The notes: generated from the letters alone by a model not told the origin. A stretch of 48,666 bases of DNA from an uncultured Bacteroides sp. (GCA_949288715.1 CASELH010000013.1:1-48666); one strand, 5' to 3'; shown: positions 25,089 to 35,071, counted from the first letter of the stretch. Numbers and translations: made by a program.

Positions 25089-26708
25089 ATGAAAAAGACT
25101 ATGATAGGAACCTTGGCGCTGGCCGCACTGCTGACGTCAAGCTGTATGGACGGCTTCCTGGACAGGAACCCATACGGGTCAATCGACGAAACCACGTTCT
25201 TCACCGAAGCCGAGCATGCCAACCTGGCTGCCATGGCCTGCTACTCCAAGCTGGCCAAACAAAACAAGCACTGGGCCGACGCGCAGCTGGAACTGGGCAT
25301 GACGGGCGACTTCTCGCCCGCAGGCTTCAAGGACGCCAGCGTGTTCTACCTGGGCACGTTCAACCCCAACGAATCCAACGTAGTGCTCGGAGCCTGGCAA
25401 TGCGCCTACCAGGGCATCGCCGTGTGCAACAAGAACATCGAGGGCGTGACCGGCATGAGCAACAACCTGATTGACGACGAGTCACGCAACCAGTACCTGG
25501 CCGAAATGCGCTTCATACGCGCCTACTGGTACTTCCGCCTCATTCAGCTCTATGGCGACGTGCCCCTGCGTTCGGCCTCTGTGGAAGACCCCACCGACGC
25601 CAGCCAGGTGCAACTGGGCGCCACCCCGAAGGAGACCATCCTGAGCGACCTCATCGTGCCCGACCTGCAGTTTGCCGCCCAATACCTGCCCGAATCGTGG
25701 GACACCGACTACATGCACCGCGCCACCAAGGGCACGGCCTACGCCTACCTGTGCGAGGTGTACCTCTACATGAAGGATTATGACAACGCCATCCTGGCCG
25801 GACAGGAAGTGGAGAAGCGCGACTACGCCCTCGAGGAAGACCCCGGCTGCGTGCTGCGCATCGACAAGGAAGACTCCAAGGAGATTATCTTCTCCGTGGG
25901 CATTGCCAACGGCAACGGCAGCTACCGCGAGTTCTACTTCGGAACGATTGAAGACACGGGCGAGTTTGGCCGCATCATGCGTGGCGACACGTATTCGGGC
26001 GACTACTTCTACCCCTCGGAAGGCTTTGTGAACTGCTTCCAGGCCATCGACGGCTCGGACTACCTCACCTCGCCCTACTACACCGACGTGCGCGACGACC
26101 AGTGGAAGAACCGCGACCCGCGCTTCGACGCCACCTTCTTCACCCCGCAGGACGACGTGACCACCACTACCGGAGTGGAAATGAAATGGCAGCAAAGCTG
26201 GCTGGTGAACACGCAGACGGGCTACGACATACAGAAACGCGGCGTGTGGTATGGCAACGACAACTGGAACTTCCGCGTGGACTTCCACCTGATGCGCCTG
26301 CCGCGCATCTACCTGCACATGGCCGAAGCCTATGCGCTGAAGTCGACCCCCGACTACACCAAGTGCGCCGAATACGTGGAAAAGGTGCGCGGGCGCGCAA
26401 GAGCCTTCGCCCTGGCCAACCGCGACAAGTATGTGCCCGCCGGACTGACGGACGACGAAGTGCTGCCGCCCTTCACCATCAACTCGCAGGAAACGGCCAT
26501 GGCCGCCATCGACTACGAGAGCCGTGTGGAGTTCTTCACCGAAGACTGCATCCGCTACTACGACCTGAAACGCTGGGGCACGCTGAAAGACGTATGGCCC
26601 GTCACCCTGGGAGGCACGTGGGAAGACCGCCTGTTCGACCTGCCCTATCCGGCCAGCGAACTCTCGGCCAACCATGCCCTGACACAACACAGCGGCTGGG
26701 GAAGCTAA
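25089..26708 (+). CDS. susD: SusD-like surface glycan-binding lipoprotein
   Basis: 539-residue partner of the SusC-like importer. The signal peptide ends LTSSCMD with a lipidated Cys near residue 19, typical of surface lipoproteins in this phylum. The RagB/SusD pattern is clear: LDRNPYGSIDETTFF near the start, AEMRFIRAYWYFRLIQLYGDVPL in the TPR-like region, and a C-terminal RxYDLKRWGT block followed by FDLPYPASEL. It acts as a lid over the SusC barrel and binds the glycan. The ligand cannot be predicted from sequence alone. Confidence 0.96.
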   Translation: MKKTMIGTLALAALLTSSCMDGFLDRNPYGSIDETTFFTEAEHANLAAMACYSKLAKQNKHWADAQLELGMTGDFSPAGFKDASVFYLGTFNPNESNVVLGAWQCAYQGIAVCNKNIEGVTGMSNNLIDDESRNQYLAEMRFIRAYWYFRLIQLYGDVPLRSASVEDPTDASQVQLGATPKETILSDLIVPDLQFAAQYLPESWDTDYMHRATKGTAYAYLCEVYLYMKDYDNAILAGQEVEKRDYALEEDPGCVLRIDKEDSKEIIFSVGIANGNGSYREFYFGTIEDTGEFGRIMRGDTYSGDYFYPSEGFVNCFQAIDGSDYLTSPYYTDVRDDQWKNRDPRFDATFFTPQDDVTTTTGVEMKWQQSWLVNTQTGYDIQKRGVWYGNDNWNFRVDFHLMRLPRIYLHMAEAYALKSTPDYTKCAEYVEKVRGRARAFALANRDKYVPAGLTDDEVLPPFTINSQETAMAAIDYESRVEFFTEDCIRYYDLKRWGTLKDVWPVTLGGTWEDRLFDLPYPASELSANHALTQHSGWGS

Positions 26709-26788
26709 AACCTCCTCCCCACACCGCAGATAGACCCCTTCTATTAACTTAACACACACAGCATTTTTCACTGTACCCCTGGAAGGAC

Positions 26789-26820
26789 TGTGCCGGGAGC
26801 TTGCAAAGGCTTCCGGCACA
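26789..26820 (+). terminator. Hairpin downstream of susD (weak terminator)
   Basis: A 12-bp stem TGTGCCGGGAGC / GCTTCCGGCACA (26789-26800 with 26809-26820, one G-U pair) has an 8-nt loop. The following sequence is not T-rich, so it may only slow transcription or protect the susCD mRNA. Confidence 0.45.
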
Positions 26821-26848
26821 CTTCGCTTCCGGCGCGCTTTCACCCCGC

Positions 26849-26920
26849 GTGGTGGCGTAGTATCGCTACCGGGCTGGCCTACCAACCCCACCGCGCTGGC
26901 CATACTACGCCACCAACGCA
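26849..26920. repeat. Palindromic intergenic repeat, copy D
   Basis: GGTGGCGTAGTAT (26851-26863) pairs with ATACTACGCCACC (26902-26914), with CGCTACCGGGCTGG and CCGCGCTGG between. It shares words with the other four copies and sits between the susD and phosphoesterase genes. Confidence 0.75.
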
Positions 26921-26977
26921 GTGAAAGGTCACCGTTTTTTCCGCGCCACACCACGCGGGATTCTGTGGAAAATGCAC

Positions 26978-26985
26978 TATTTTTG
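26978..26985 (+). promoter_or_regulatory. -7 box upstream of the phosphoesterase gene
   Basis: TATTTTTG matches TAnnTTTG and lies 23 bp before the ATG at 27009. No TTTG is correctly placed upstream. It suggests the second half of the PUL can be transcribed separately from susCD. Confidence 0.55.
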
Positions 26986-27008
26986 AACCCCTAAAACACA
27001 TCAACGAC

Positions 27009-28088
27009 ATGAACCTGAAACATTGCATCATGACCGCCCTGCTGATGTTCCCCGCCCTCGCACCGGCGGCACAAGAGGCGCAAAACGACAATGCGCCCCG
27101 CCTCAGCAACCCCGAGTCGGGCTCCATCATCCTGCTGCCCGACCCGCAGACCTACACCAAGTTCGACACCAACCAACCGCTGTTCGACCTCATGACCGCC
27201 TGGACGGCTGCCAACCTCGACCGCCTCAACGTGCAGGCCGTGCTCTGCACCGGCGACCTGGTGGAACAGAACGAATACCTCGTGCCCGACAACGTGAACG
27301 GCAACCAGACCTCCACGCAGCAATGGCGCGCCGCCTCGCAAGCCTTCGCCAAGCTGGACGGCAAAGTGCCCTACATGATATGCGGCGGCAACCACGACTA
27401 CGGCTACACCCGCTCCGAAAACCGCCTGTGCCGCTTCCCCGAATACTTCCCCGTAGAGCGCAACCCGCAGTGGAAGGGCTGCCTGGTCAGCGTGTGCAAC
27501 AACGCCTTCGGCGTGCCCACGCTGGAGAACGCCGCCTTCGAAGTCGCAATGCCGGGCTGGAGCAAGCTGCTCGTCATTGCCACCGAGTTCGCCCCGCGCG
27601 ACGAGGTGCTGCAGTGGGCCCACAAGCTATGCACCAGCGAGAAGTACGCCGACCACACCGCCATCCTGCTCACCCACTCCTATCTGGACTGGGAAGGCAA
27701 CCGCATCGAGAAGGAGCCCTACCTCGTGTCGCCCGCCAACTACGGCGAAGCCATCTGGCAAAAGCTGGTGTCCGTCACGCCCAACCTGCGCCTCGTCGTC
27801 TGCGGCCACTGGTGCCTTGACGACGACCACCGCCACAACGTGGGCCAACGCACTGACAAGAACCAGGCCGGCAAGACGGTGTTCCAGATGATGTTCAACG
27901 CCCAGACGGCCGGAGGCGGCTGGCACGGCAACGGGGGCGACGGCTGGCTGCGCATCCTCGAGTTCCTACCCGACGGCAAGACCATCCAGGTGAAGACCTA
28001 TTCGCCCCTGTTCGGCATATCGCCCACCACCCGCCAGTTTGCCTGGCGCACCGACCCTTGGGACGAATTCAGTATTGTGCTGGATTGA
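27009..28088 (+). CDS. Exported calcineurin-like metallophosphoesterase
   Basis: 359-residue protein with a signal peptide (about residues 1-21) and the metallophosphoesterase fold. Metal-binding motifs appear in order: LLPDPQTY (Asp), CTGDLVE (GD), CGGNHDYG (GNHD), LLTHSYLD, and VVCGHWC (GH). Such enzymes hydrolyse phosphomonoesters or diesters with two metal ions. It lies between susCD and the GH92/GH20 genes, so removing phosphate from a phosphorylated glycan, for example mannose phosphate on yeast mannan or a phospho-N-glycan, is an inference from context. The gap to GH92 is 31 bp. Confidence 0.9.
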   Translation: MNLKHCIMTALLMFPALAPAAQEAQNDNAPRLSNPESGSIILLPDPQTYTKFDTNQPLFDLMTAWTAANLDRLNVQAVLCTGDLVEQNEYLVPDNVNGNQTSTQQWRAASQAFAKLDGKVPYMICGGNHDYGYTRSENRLCRFPEYFPVERNPQWKGCLVSVCNNAFGVPTLENAAFEVAMPGWSKLLVIATEFAPRDEVLQWAHKLCTSEKYADHTAILLTHSYLDWEGNRIEKEPYLVSPANYGEAIWQKLVSVTPNLRLVVCGHWCLDDDHRHNVGQRTDKNQAGKTVFQMMFNAQTAGGGWHGNGGDGWLRILEFLPDGKTIQVKTYSPLFGISPTTRQFAWRTDPWDEFSIVLD

Positions 28089-28119
28089 AACATCACCATT
28101 TAACCAATAATATTCCCGT

Positions 28120-30453
28120 ATGAACCGACTACTACTCTCCTGCCTCGGCCTGCTGTGTGCCGCCCTGGCCGTGCATGCCCAAGGCGTATCGCAATACGTC
28201 AACCCGCTCATCGGCACCAAAGGCATGGGGCACACCTTTCCCGGCGCTTGCGTGCCCCACGGACTGGTACAGCTCAGTCCCGATACGGACACCATCCCCC
28301 ACAACGTGGACGGCGTGTATCAGGCAGACGCATACCGCTATTGCGCCGGATACCAGTATGACGACCCCACCATCGTAGGCTTCAGCCACACGCACATGAA
28401 CGGCACCGGCCACTCCGACTTGGGCGACATCCTGCTGATGCCCACCACCGGCGCCATCCGGCTGAACCCCGGCACAAAGCAAGCCCCCTCCAGCGGCTAC
28501 CGCTCGGCCTACGACCACGCCTCGGAAACGGCACGCCCCGGCTACTACTCCGCCTACCTGAAAGACTACGGCGTAAAGGCCGAACTGACCGCCACGCCCC
28601 GCGTAGGCGTGCACCGCTACACCTATCCCAAGGGTGAGGGCAACCTGATTGTAGACCTCGACCACGGCATCTACAACTACCAAGGGAAAACGCTGTGGAG
28701 CAGCCTGCGCGTGGAAAATGACACCCTGCTCACCGGCTGCCGCATCACCAACGGCTGGGCACGCTTCAACCAGACGTACTTCGCCATCAGCCTGTCCAAA
28801 CCCATCGTGCGTTACGGCGGGAAGGAGGTAGGCAGCACGTCTGTCTACAAAGGCTTCTGGCGCAAGTTCGACCAAGAACATAACTTCCCCGAGATGGGAG
28901 GACGCGGACTGTGCACCTACTTCGTGTTCGACTGCTCGGACGGCCAACCCCTCGAAGTGCGCGTAGCCCTCTCGGCCGTCAGCACCGAAGGCGCCTTGAA
29001 GAACCTGCGGGCCGAAGCCTCGGGACGCTCCTTCGACCGGCTGCGCCGCGAGGCAGAGCAAGACTGGGAAGACGCCCTCTCCGCCATCCAGGTCAAGGGA
29101 GACCCGGACATCACCGCCAGCTTCTACACTTCGTTGTACCACACCCTCATCAACCCGTCGGTCTACATGGACGTGGACGGGCAGTATCGCGGCATCGACG
29201 GCAATGTACACCAAGCCGAAGGGTTTGCGAACCACACCGTCTTCTCGCTGTGGGACACCTTCCGGGCGCTGCACCCCCTGTTCAACGTCATCGACCGGCA
29301 AAAAAGCCGTGACATGCTGGCCTCCCTGCTGGCACACTACAAGCAAAGCGTACACAAGGCCTTGCCCGTGTGGTCGCACATGGGCAATGAGAACTGGTGC
29401 ATGATAGGCTACCACGGCGTATCCCTGCTGGCCGACGGCATTGCCAAAGGCGTAGTGACCGACCGGCAGACACAGCAGACAGCCTTGCAGGCCATGGTGA
29501 GCAGTTCCAACGTGCCCTACTACGACGGCATAGCCTCCTACAAGCGCTTAGGCTACGTGCCCCTGGAGGAGAACGCCAGCGCGGCCTCCATCACCCTGGA
29601 ATATGCCTACGACGACTGGGCCATCTACCGCACAGCCACGCTGCTGGGCGACACGGCCACGGCCAATGCCTACAAACGTCGCGCCGCCAACTACCGCAAC
29701 GTATTCAAGCCCGGACTGGGTTATGCCTGCGCACGCCTGGCCGACGGCAGCTGGAAGCCTGACTTCGACCTGCTCAGCACCTCGGGACAAGGCTTTATAG
29801 AGGGCAATGCGCTGAACTACTCTTACTTCGTGCCCCACGATGTGAAGGGCCTCATCGGCCTTATGGGCGGCGACCGGCAGTTCGTGCGGCGGCTGGACAA
29901 GCTGTTTACCGACACGCTGCCCCCTTCGGCCTACGCGCACACCGAGGACGTGACGGCCGAGGGCATCCTGGGCAGCTACGTGCATGGCAACGAGCCGAGC
30001 CACCACATCCCCTACCTATACATGTGGACCTCGCAACCTTGGAAGACGGCCGAACGCATCCGGCAAATCTTCGACCACATGTACCGCAACCGCATCGACG
30101 GCCTCTGCGGCAACGACGACTGCGGCCAGATGTCCGCCTGGTACGTATTCTCGGCCTTGGGCTTCTACCCCGTATGCCCGGGCACCGACCAATACGTGCT
30201 GGGCGCCCCCGCCTTGCAGGAAGCCGTCGTGAGGCTGGAAGGCGGAAAAACCCTGCGCATCGAGGCCGAAGGGCTGTCGACAGAAAACAAGTACGTGAAG
30301 GCTGTGTACCTCAACGGCAAGCCCTACCGCAAGGCCTACCTGACGCACCAAGACCTGATGGCAGGCGGCACGCTGCGCTTCGTCATGTCGGCCAAGCCCA
30401 ACAAGCGGGCGTATGCCGACCGCGACAAGCCCTACTCCATGAGCAATGAATAA
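28120..30453 (+). CDS. GH92 exo-alpha-mannosidase
   Basis: 777-residue glycoside hydrolase family 92 enzyme, a calcium-dependent exo-alpha-mannosidase family common in gut Bacteroidetes. A signal peptide ends near VHAQ (residue 21) and has no lipobox, so the protein is probably periplasmic. Typical blocks are YVNPLIGTKG at the N-terminus, GFSHTHMNGTG, HTEDVTAEGILGSY with GNEPSHH starting near residue 607, and NDDCGQMSAW at 665-674, which holds metal and catalytic acidic residues. The specific linkage (1,2, 1,3 or 1,4) cannot be read. It is followed by a GH20 gene after 36 bp. Confidence 0.95.
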   Translation: MNRLLLSCLGLLCAALAVHAQGVSQYVNPLIGTKGMGHTFPGACVPHGLVQLSPDTDTIPHNVDGVYQADAYRYCAGYQYDDPTIVGFSHTHMNGTGHSDLGDILLMPTTGAIRLNPGTKQAPSSGYRSAYDHASETARPGYYSAYLKDYGVKAELTATPRVGVHRYTYPKGEGNLIVDLDHGIYNYQGKTLWSSLRVENDTLLTGCRITNGWARFNQTYFAISLSKPIVRYGGKEVGSTSVYKGFWRKFDQEHNFPEMGGRGLCTYFVFDCSDGQPLEVRVALSAVSTEGALKNLRAEASGRSFDRLRREAEQDWEDALSAIQVKGDPDITASFYTSLYHTLINPSVYMDVDGQYRGIDGNVHQAEGFANHTVFSLWDTFRALHPLFNVIDRQKSRDMLASLLAHYKQSVHKALPVWSHMGNENWCMIGYHGVSLLADGIAKGVVTDRQTQQTALQAMVSSSNVPYYDGIASYKRLGYVPLEENASAASITLEYAYDDWAIYRTATLLGDTATANAYKRRAANYRNVFKPGLGYACARLADGSWKPDFDLLSTSGQGFIEGNALNYSYFVPHDVKGLIGLMGGDRQFVRRLDKLFTDTLPPSAYAHTEDVTAEGILGSYVHGNEPSHHIPYLYMWTSQPWKTAERIRQIFDHMYRNRIDGLCGNDDCGQMSAWYVFSALGFYPVCPGTDQYVLGAPALQEAVVRLEGGKTLRIEAEGLSTENKYVKAVYLNGKPYRKAYLTHQDLMAGGTLRFVMSAKPNKRAYADRDKPYSMSNE

Positions 30454-30489
30454 GCATTTACGTTTCACCCTAAAAAGACCAAACACGCA

Positions 30490-32082
30490 ATGAAACTCCT
30501 GAGAACTCTCTTAGCAAGCGCCGCCCTGCTGCTGGCCATGGGCATGGCACAGGCCGCGCAGCCGGCACGCGTCATCCCCGCCGTGCAAGACATGACGGCG
30601 GCCGACGGCACACTGGCCCTTCCCCGCACCCTCACCATAGCCTGCCCGCAGGAGCTGGAAGGCGAAGGCACGCTGCTCGCACAATACCTGCACGACGACT
30701 TCGGCATCCGGGCCGCAGTGGGCAAAGGCAACGCCACAATCAGCCTCAGCCTGGACCCCGGCCTCAGTTTCCCGCAAGAACACGGATACACGCTCCGCGT
30801 CTCCGCCACGGACGTCCGCATTGCCGCCAAAGACGCCACCGGCGTGTTCTACGGCATACAGACCCTGCGGCAGCTGGTGACGGCGGAGGCCGACGGACGC
30901 TGCACTGTGCCCCGCGTCTCCATCACCGACTATCCGGCCTACCGCTGGCGCGCCTTCATGCACGACGACGCCCGCTCCTTCAAAGGCAAGGACATCGTGC
31001 TGGGGCTGCTGGACGAAATGGCAAGGCTGAAGCTGAACGTCTTCCACTGGCACCTGACCGACGACCAGGGTTGGCGCATCGAAATAGAGAAATACCCGCG
31101 GCTGACGGAGGTGGGCGCGTGGCGCGACTCCACGCAACTGGGCGGATACCGCGGCACCACCTTCGACCCGCACCGCCACGGCGGCTTCTACACCAAGCAG
31201 GACATACGCGAAGTGCTGGCCTATGCCAAAGCGCGCCACATACTCGTCATACCCGAATTCGAGATGCCGGGACACGAAAGCGCCGCCATTGCCGCCTACC
31301 CCTGGCTGGGAACGACGGGCAAGGACATCAAGGTGCCTTGCACCTTCGGCGTGCAGTATGAAGTGATGGACATCACCTCGAAGCGCGTGTACCGGTTCAT
31401 AGAAGACGTGCTCGACGAGATTATCGACCTCTTCTCCTCGCCCATCATACACATCGGCGGCGACGAAGTGAAGTTCGACCAATGGAAAGCCTCGCCCCAC
31501 GTGCAGGCCTACATGAAGGAGCACGGCATCGGCACGCCGGCCGACCTGCAGGTGCTCTTCACCAACGACATCTCGTACATGCTGAACCGCAAAGGGCGCC
31601 GCATGATGGGCTGGAACGACATCACCGGAAACAAGATACACGAGTATAACGATGCCGACGACGCCACAGCCCGCCAGAAGCTGGCCGAAGGCACCATCGT
31701 GCAGTTCTGGAAAGGCGACCTCGACCTGATAGAGAAAACCGCCCGCCAGGGCTATGACATCGTCAACTCGTACCACTACATGACCTACCTGGACTACGAC
31801 TACAAGCAGATACCCCTGCGCCAGGCCTACGATTTCAGCCCCATCCCCGAGGGACTGCCCAAGGAGCTGGAGAAGCACATCCTGGGACTGGGCTGCCAGA
31901 TGTGGGGCGAGGAGACCTTGTCCGACGAGTGGATGTACAGCCGCATCTTTCCCCGCATTGCCGCCTATGCCGAGGTGGGCTGGACGCTGCCCCCGCAGAA
32001 AGACTACGCCTCCTTCCTGCGCTCGCTCGAGGGGCTGAAGGCCATCTGGAAGGAGAAAGGCTACACGGTGGGCGGGGAGTAA
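30490..32082 (+). CDS. GH20 beta-N-acetylhexosaminidase
   Basis: 530-residue exo-enzyme that removes terminal beta-GlcNAc or GalNAc by substrate-assisted catalysis. A signal peptide runs to about residue 22. An N-terminal GH20b-like domain (about 30-140) precedes the barrel (WRAFMHDDARSF, NVFHWHLTDDQGWRIE, FEMPGHESAA). The catalytic pair is Asp325-Glu326 in HIGGDEV. It is the last gene of the PUL and ends 16 bp before a palindromic repeat. Together with GH92 it suggests degradation of N-glycans or a similar Man/GlcNAc glycan. Confidence 0.96.
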   Translation: MKLLRTLLASAALLLAMGMAQAAQPARVIPAVQDMTAADGTLALPRTLTIACPQELEGEGTLLAQYLHDDFGIRAAVGKGNATISLSLDPGLSFPQEHGYTLRVSATDVRIAAKDATGVFYGIQTLRQLVTAEADGRCTVPRVSITDYPAYRWRAFMHDDARSFKGKDIVLGLLDEMARLKLNVFHWHLTDDQGWRIEIEKYPRLTEVGAWRDSTQLGGYRGTTFDPHRHGGFYTKQDIREVLAYAKARHILVIPEFEMPGHESAAIAAYPWLGTTGKDIKVPCTFGVQYEVMDITSKRVYRFIEDVLDEIIDLFSSPIIHIGGDEVKFDQWKASPHVQAYMKEHGIGTPADLQVLFTNDISYMLNRKGRRMMGWNDITGNKIHEYNDADDATARQKLAEGTIVQFWKGDLDLIEKTARQGYDIVNSYHYMTYLDYDYKQIPLRQAYDFSPIPEGLPKELEKHILGLGCQMWGEETLSDEWMYSRIFPRIAAYAEVGWTLPPQKDYASFLRSLEGLKAIWKEKGYTVGGE

Positions 32083-32097
32083 GCAGGCCCCGCCCGG

Positions 32098-32186
32098 CAG
32101 CGTAGTATAGCTGCCTCCGTAGCGTTGAAACGCCCGCTTGGTAGTGATACTACGCTACCGAGCGGGCGTTCCTACGCTACCGTCAT
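32098..32186. repeat. Palindromic intergenic repeat, copy B
   Basis: The 59-nt core 32119-32177 differs from copy A (11275-11333) by one base. It fills the gap between two convergent genes, like copy A, and begins with an extra CGTAGTATAGCTGCC half. Confidence 0.8.
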
Positions 32187-32202
32187 GCTGAAATACAGCG
32201 GA

Positions 32203-33234
32203 TTACCGGCCCTTGGACACAGCCAGCCCCCACTGTGCAGGGTCGCGCCGAGCCTCTACCTCGCGCTCCACCTCGTCGGGCAAGGCGGGGAAGAAGTCGA
32301 TGCCGGTGATGCGCTCCACCTCGTCTACGGAGTTGACGTACTTGTCCAGCGGGTGGTTTCCGGAGGTATTCTTGAAAATGAAGCCGATGGCCTTGGGCCG
32401 CGGCTGCCCCAAGCAAAGCACCACTTTGAAGAAGGCTTCGGGCACGGTGACGACGTGGTCGCGGCCGATGGTGCGGTGCTTCTGGTTGTAGAACACGGGG
32501 CCGCACACTATGTAGATGCCCTCTTCGCACTGCGCCCAGGCGCGGCAGGCCTCTTCCAGTTCCTTCCAGTCGCCTCGGTTCAGGTTATGGTTCTGCGGGC
32601 AGATGTTGGTCATGTAAAAACTCTCCTGCATGGCGCGCCAGTGCCAGCGGTTGTCGCCCGCAGGGCACATGTGGCCACGGTCCCATCCGGAGCGCTTATA
32701 GTCGTCGGTGGTCACAGCCTCGGCAGGGGGCAGGTCGGGGTCGGGCAGAAATTTGTCCGTGCGGCTCTCGCGCTCCACCAGCTTCTCGCGGTTCAGTTCC
32801 CAGGCCACCCAGTTGGGCAGCTTGGTGTAGCTGTTGTACGACGTGATGTATCCCCGCCGGCGCAAGATGCGTTCGGGCGTGCCCTTCTTCATGGGCGCGG
32901 GGCGCAACAGGGCCTCTCCCGTGGGCATCTTGGTGGTAGACGAAACCTTGGCAGCCGGGGCTTTGCGGGAGGCGGAAGGAGTCACTGCGGAAGTCTTGGC
33001 AGCTTCTGCCCGCCCCTCCTCGGCGGCAGGCTGCACGGCAAGGGTGTCGGTCAAAAGCGAATCGGTGCGCTGCGCTGCCCTTTCGGACAATTTGTCCAGC
33101 AGGGCGGTGATGCCCTCCTTCTCCGTGTCCACGCCCATCCTACGGGCCAGCGGCTCATAGAGCAAGCACACTATGCACAACAGCGCCACCAGCCAGATGA
33201 CGCCGCTTGCCTTGTTCTTACTACGTTTTGCCAT
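32203..33234 (-). CDS. Membrane-anchored DNA/RNA non-specific endonuclease
   Basis: 343-residue protein with one N-terminal membrane segment (about residues 11-26), a Ser/Ala/Lys-rich linker (about 60-115), and a C-terminal beta-beta-alpha-metal nuclease domain of the NucA/EndoG family. The active-site motif DRGH lies at 185-188 with catalytic His188 (RGHMCPAGDN), and NICPQNHNLNRGDW supplies the metal-binding Asn. It would sit on the outer face of the inner membrane, where it could degrade incoming or extracellular nucleic acid. Its ATG directly follows the queA stop, so it is the tail of that operon. Confidence 0.9.
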   Translation of the reverse strand: MAKRSKNKASGVIWLVALLCIVCLLYEPLARRMGVDTEKEGITALLDKLSERAAQRTDSLLTDTLAVQPAAEEGRAEAAKTSAVTPSASRKAPAAKVSSTTKMPTGEALLRPAPMKKGTPERILRRRGYITSYNSYTKLPNWVAWELNREKLVERESRTDKFLPDPDLPPAEAVTTDDYKRSGWDRGHMCPAGDNRWHWRAMQESFYMTNICPQNHNLNRGDWKELEEACRAWAQCEEGIYIVCGPVFYNQKHRTIGRDHVVTVPEAFFKVVLCLGQPRPKAIGFIFKNTSGNHPLDKYVNSVDEVERITGIDFFPALPDEVEREVEARRDPAQWGLAVSKGR

Positions 33235-34293
33235 TTATCTGTCCGTTATCAGCATGGCGTCGCCATAAGTGCCAAACTGGTAGCCTTCCTTCAGCGCCAC
33301 GTCGTAGGCGTGCATTACCTCGTCGTATCCGCCGAAGGCAGCCACAATCATCAGCAGCGTAGAGAGCGGCATGTGGAAGTTGGACACCATGGAGGTGGCC
33401 ACGGTAAAGTCGTAGGGCGGAAAGATGAACTTATTGGTCCAGCCGTCGTAGGCCTTCACATGCCCGTCGGTGCTCACGGTGCTCTCGATGGCACGCATCA
33501 CGGTGGTGCCTACGGCGCACACCTGGCGGTTCTCGTCCTTAGCGTGGTTTATGATGCCTACCGCCGTGTCGTCCACCAGCATCTGCTCGGAGTCGGTCTT
33601 GTGCTTGGTGAGGTCTTCCACATCAATCTCGCGGAAGTTGCCCAGGCCGGCATGCAGGGTGACGAAGGCAAAGTCGATGCCCTTTATCTCCATGCGCTTC
33701 ATCAGTTCGCGGCTGAAGTGCAGGTTGGCGGTGGGGGCAGTGACGGCTCCTTCGTTCTTGGCAAAGATGGACTGGAAGCGTTCGGCGTCTTCCGGCTCTA
33801 CGGGGCGGTTGATGATGCTGTGGGGCAGCGGCGTCTCGCCCAGGGCATAGAGGGCTTTCTTGAACTCGTCGTGCGGGCCGTCGTACAGGAAACGCAGCGT
33901 GCGTCCGCGCGAGGTGGTGTTGTCTATCACTTCGGCCACCATGGAGTCGTCTTCGCCGAAGTACAGCTTGTTGCCTATACGAATCTTGCGCGCGGGGTCT
34001 ACCAGCACGTCCCACAGGCGCAGTTCTTCGTTCAGCTCGCGCAGCAGGAACACTTCAATGCGTGCGCCGGTCTTCTCCTTGTTGCCATACAGCCGGGCGG
34101 GGAACACCTTCGTATCGTTGAAAATAAACACGTCTTTATCGTCAAAATATTCCAGAATGTCCTTGAACATACGGTGCTCAATCTCACCGGTCTTTTTGTG
34201 GAGCACCATCAACCGGCACTCGTCCCTGAACTTCGTGGGGTGCAAAGCAATCTTGTCCTCCGGAAGCTTGAATTTAAATTGAGACAGTTTCAT
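33235..34293 (-). CDS. queA: tRNA preQ1 ribosyltransferase-isomerase
   Basis: 352-residue QueA, which transfers the ribosyl part of S-adenosylmethionine to preQ1 in tRNA to make epoxyqueuosine. Diagnostic segments are present: the N-terminal [27 protein letters not shown], the PYDF block, [15 protein letters not shown], and the C-terminal YGDAMLITD. Length fits the family. It lies 47 bp after truB and touches the nuclease gene. Confidence 0.96.
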   Translation of the reverse strand: MKLSQFKFKLPEDKIALHPTKFRDECRLMVLHKKTGEIEHRMFKDILEYFDDKDVFIFNDTKVFPARLYGNKEKTGARIEVFLLRELNEELRLWDVLVDPARKIRIGNKLYFGEDDSMVAEVIDNTTSRGRTLRFLYDGPHDEFKKALYALGETPLPHSIINRPVEPEDAERFQSIFAKNEGAVTAPTANLHFSRELMKRMEIKGIDFAFVTLHAGLGNFREIDVEDLTKHKTDSEQMLVDDTAVGIINHAKDENRQVCAVGTTVMRAIESTVSTDGHVKAYDGWTNKFIFPPYDFTVATSMVSNFHMPLSTLLMIVAAFGGYDEVMHAYDVALKEGYQFGTYGDAMLITDR

Positions 34294-34340
34294 AGGCTAT
34301 ATGCTTTAGTATGTAATTATTGATTAAGAACGTTTTCGAT

Positions 34341-35063
34341 TCATTCATTCCCTTCTGCCGCTTCATCGCCGGTCTCCACCTCCTGGCGGTCTATCCAGTC
34401 GCGGAAGGCCAGCGGGTCGAGGCAATCTTCCAGGCGGACATTGCCCACGCGGGTGCGCTGCAATGCCGTGAGGTGGGCTCCGCTGCCCAGCGCCACCCCG
34501 ATGTCCCTGGCCAGCGCGCGGATGTACGTGCCCTTGCTGCACACCACCCGCACGCGTATGTCGGGCAGGTTGCACTGCAGCAACTCAATCTCGTCTATCA
34601 CCAGCAGCTTGGGTTTCAGGTCCACCTCTTTGCCTTTGCGGGCCAGGTCGTAGGCGCGCTTGCCGTTGACCATGCAGGCCGAAAAGGCGGGGGGCACCTG
34701 CTGTATCTCGCCCTTGAAGTGCTGCAAGGTTTCCTCCACCAACTCGCGGGTGATGTGCTCCGTGGGATAGGTGGCGTCAATCTCGTGCTCCAAGTCGAAG
34801 CTGGGAGTCGTGGCACCCAGGCGGATGTCGGCAACGTACTCCTTGGTGTGATACTGAAATTCCTCAATGCGCTTCGTGGCCTTGCCCGTGCACACTATCA
34901 TGACGCCCGTAGCCAAGGGGTCGAGCGTGCCGGCATGGCCTACCTTCAGTTTCTTCACTCCCATGCGACGGCAGATGTGGTAGCGCACGTGGCCCACCAC
35001 CTTGAACGACGTCCAGCCCAAGGGCTTATTGAAGTACAATATTTCTCCTTCCTTGAAGTTCAT
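34341..35063 (-). CDS. truB: tRNA pseudouridine-55 synthase
   Basis: 240-residue TruB, which isomerises U55 in the T-loop of most tRNAs. The catalytic Asp48 lies in GHAGTLDPLATG. Other family motifs are LYFNKPLGWTSF at the N-terminus, GTYIRALARDIG, and the short C-terminal PUA-like part. It begins 8 bp after the uppP stop, so co-transcription is likely. Confidence 0.97.
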   Translation of the reverse strand: MNFKEGEILYFNKPLGWTSFKVVGHVRYHICRRMGVKKLKVGHAGTLDPLATGVMIVCTGKATKRIEEFQYHTKEYVADIRLGATTPSFDLEHEIDATYPTEHITRELVEETLQHFKGEIQQVPPAFSACMVNGKRAYDLARKGKEVDLKPKLLVIDEIELLQCNLPDIRVRVVCSKGTYIRALARDIGVALGSGAHLTALQRTRVGNVRLEDCLDPLAFRDWIDRQEVETGDEAAEGNE

Positions 35064-35071
35064 AGGCCAAG

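Noticed and set aside
32125-34323. 732-codon plus-strand open frame across the nuclease and queA genes
   Set aside because: It runs antisense through two genes with clear motifs (DRGH, QueA blocks) and shows no family pattern.
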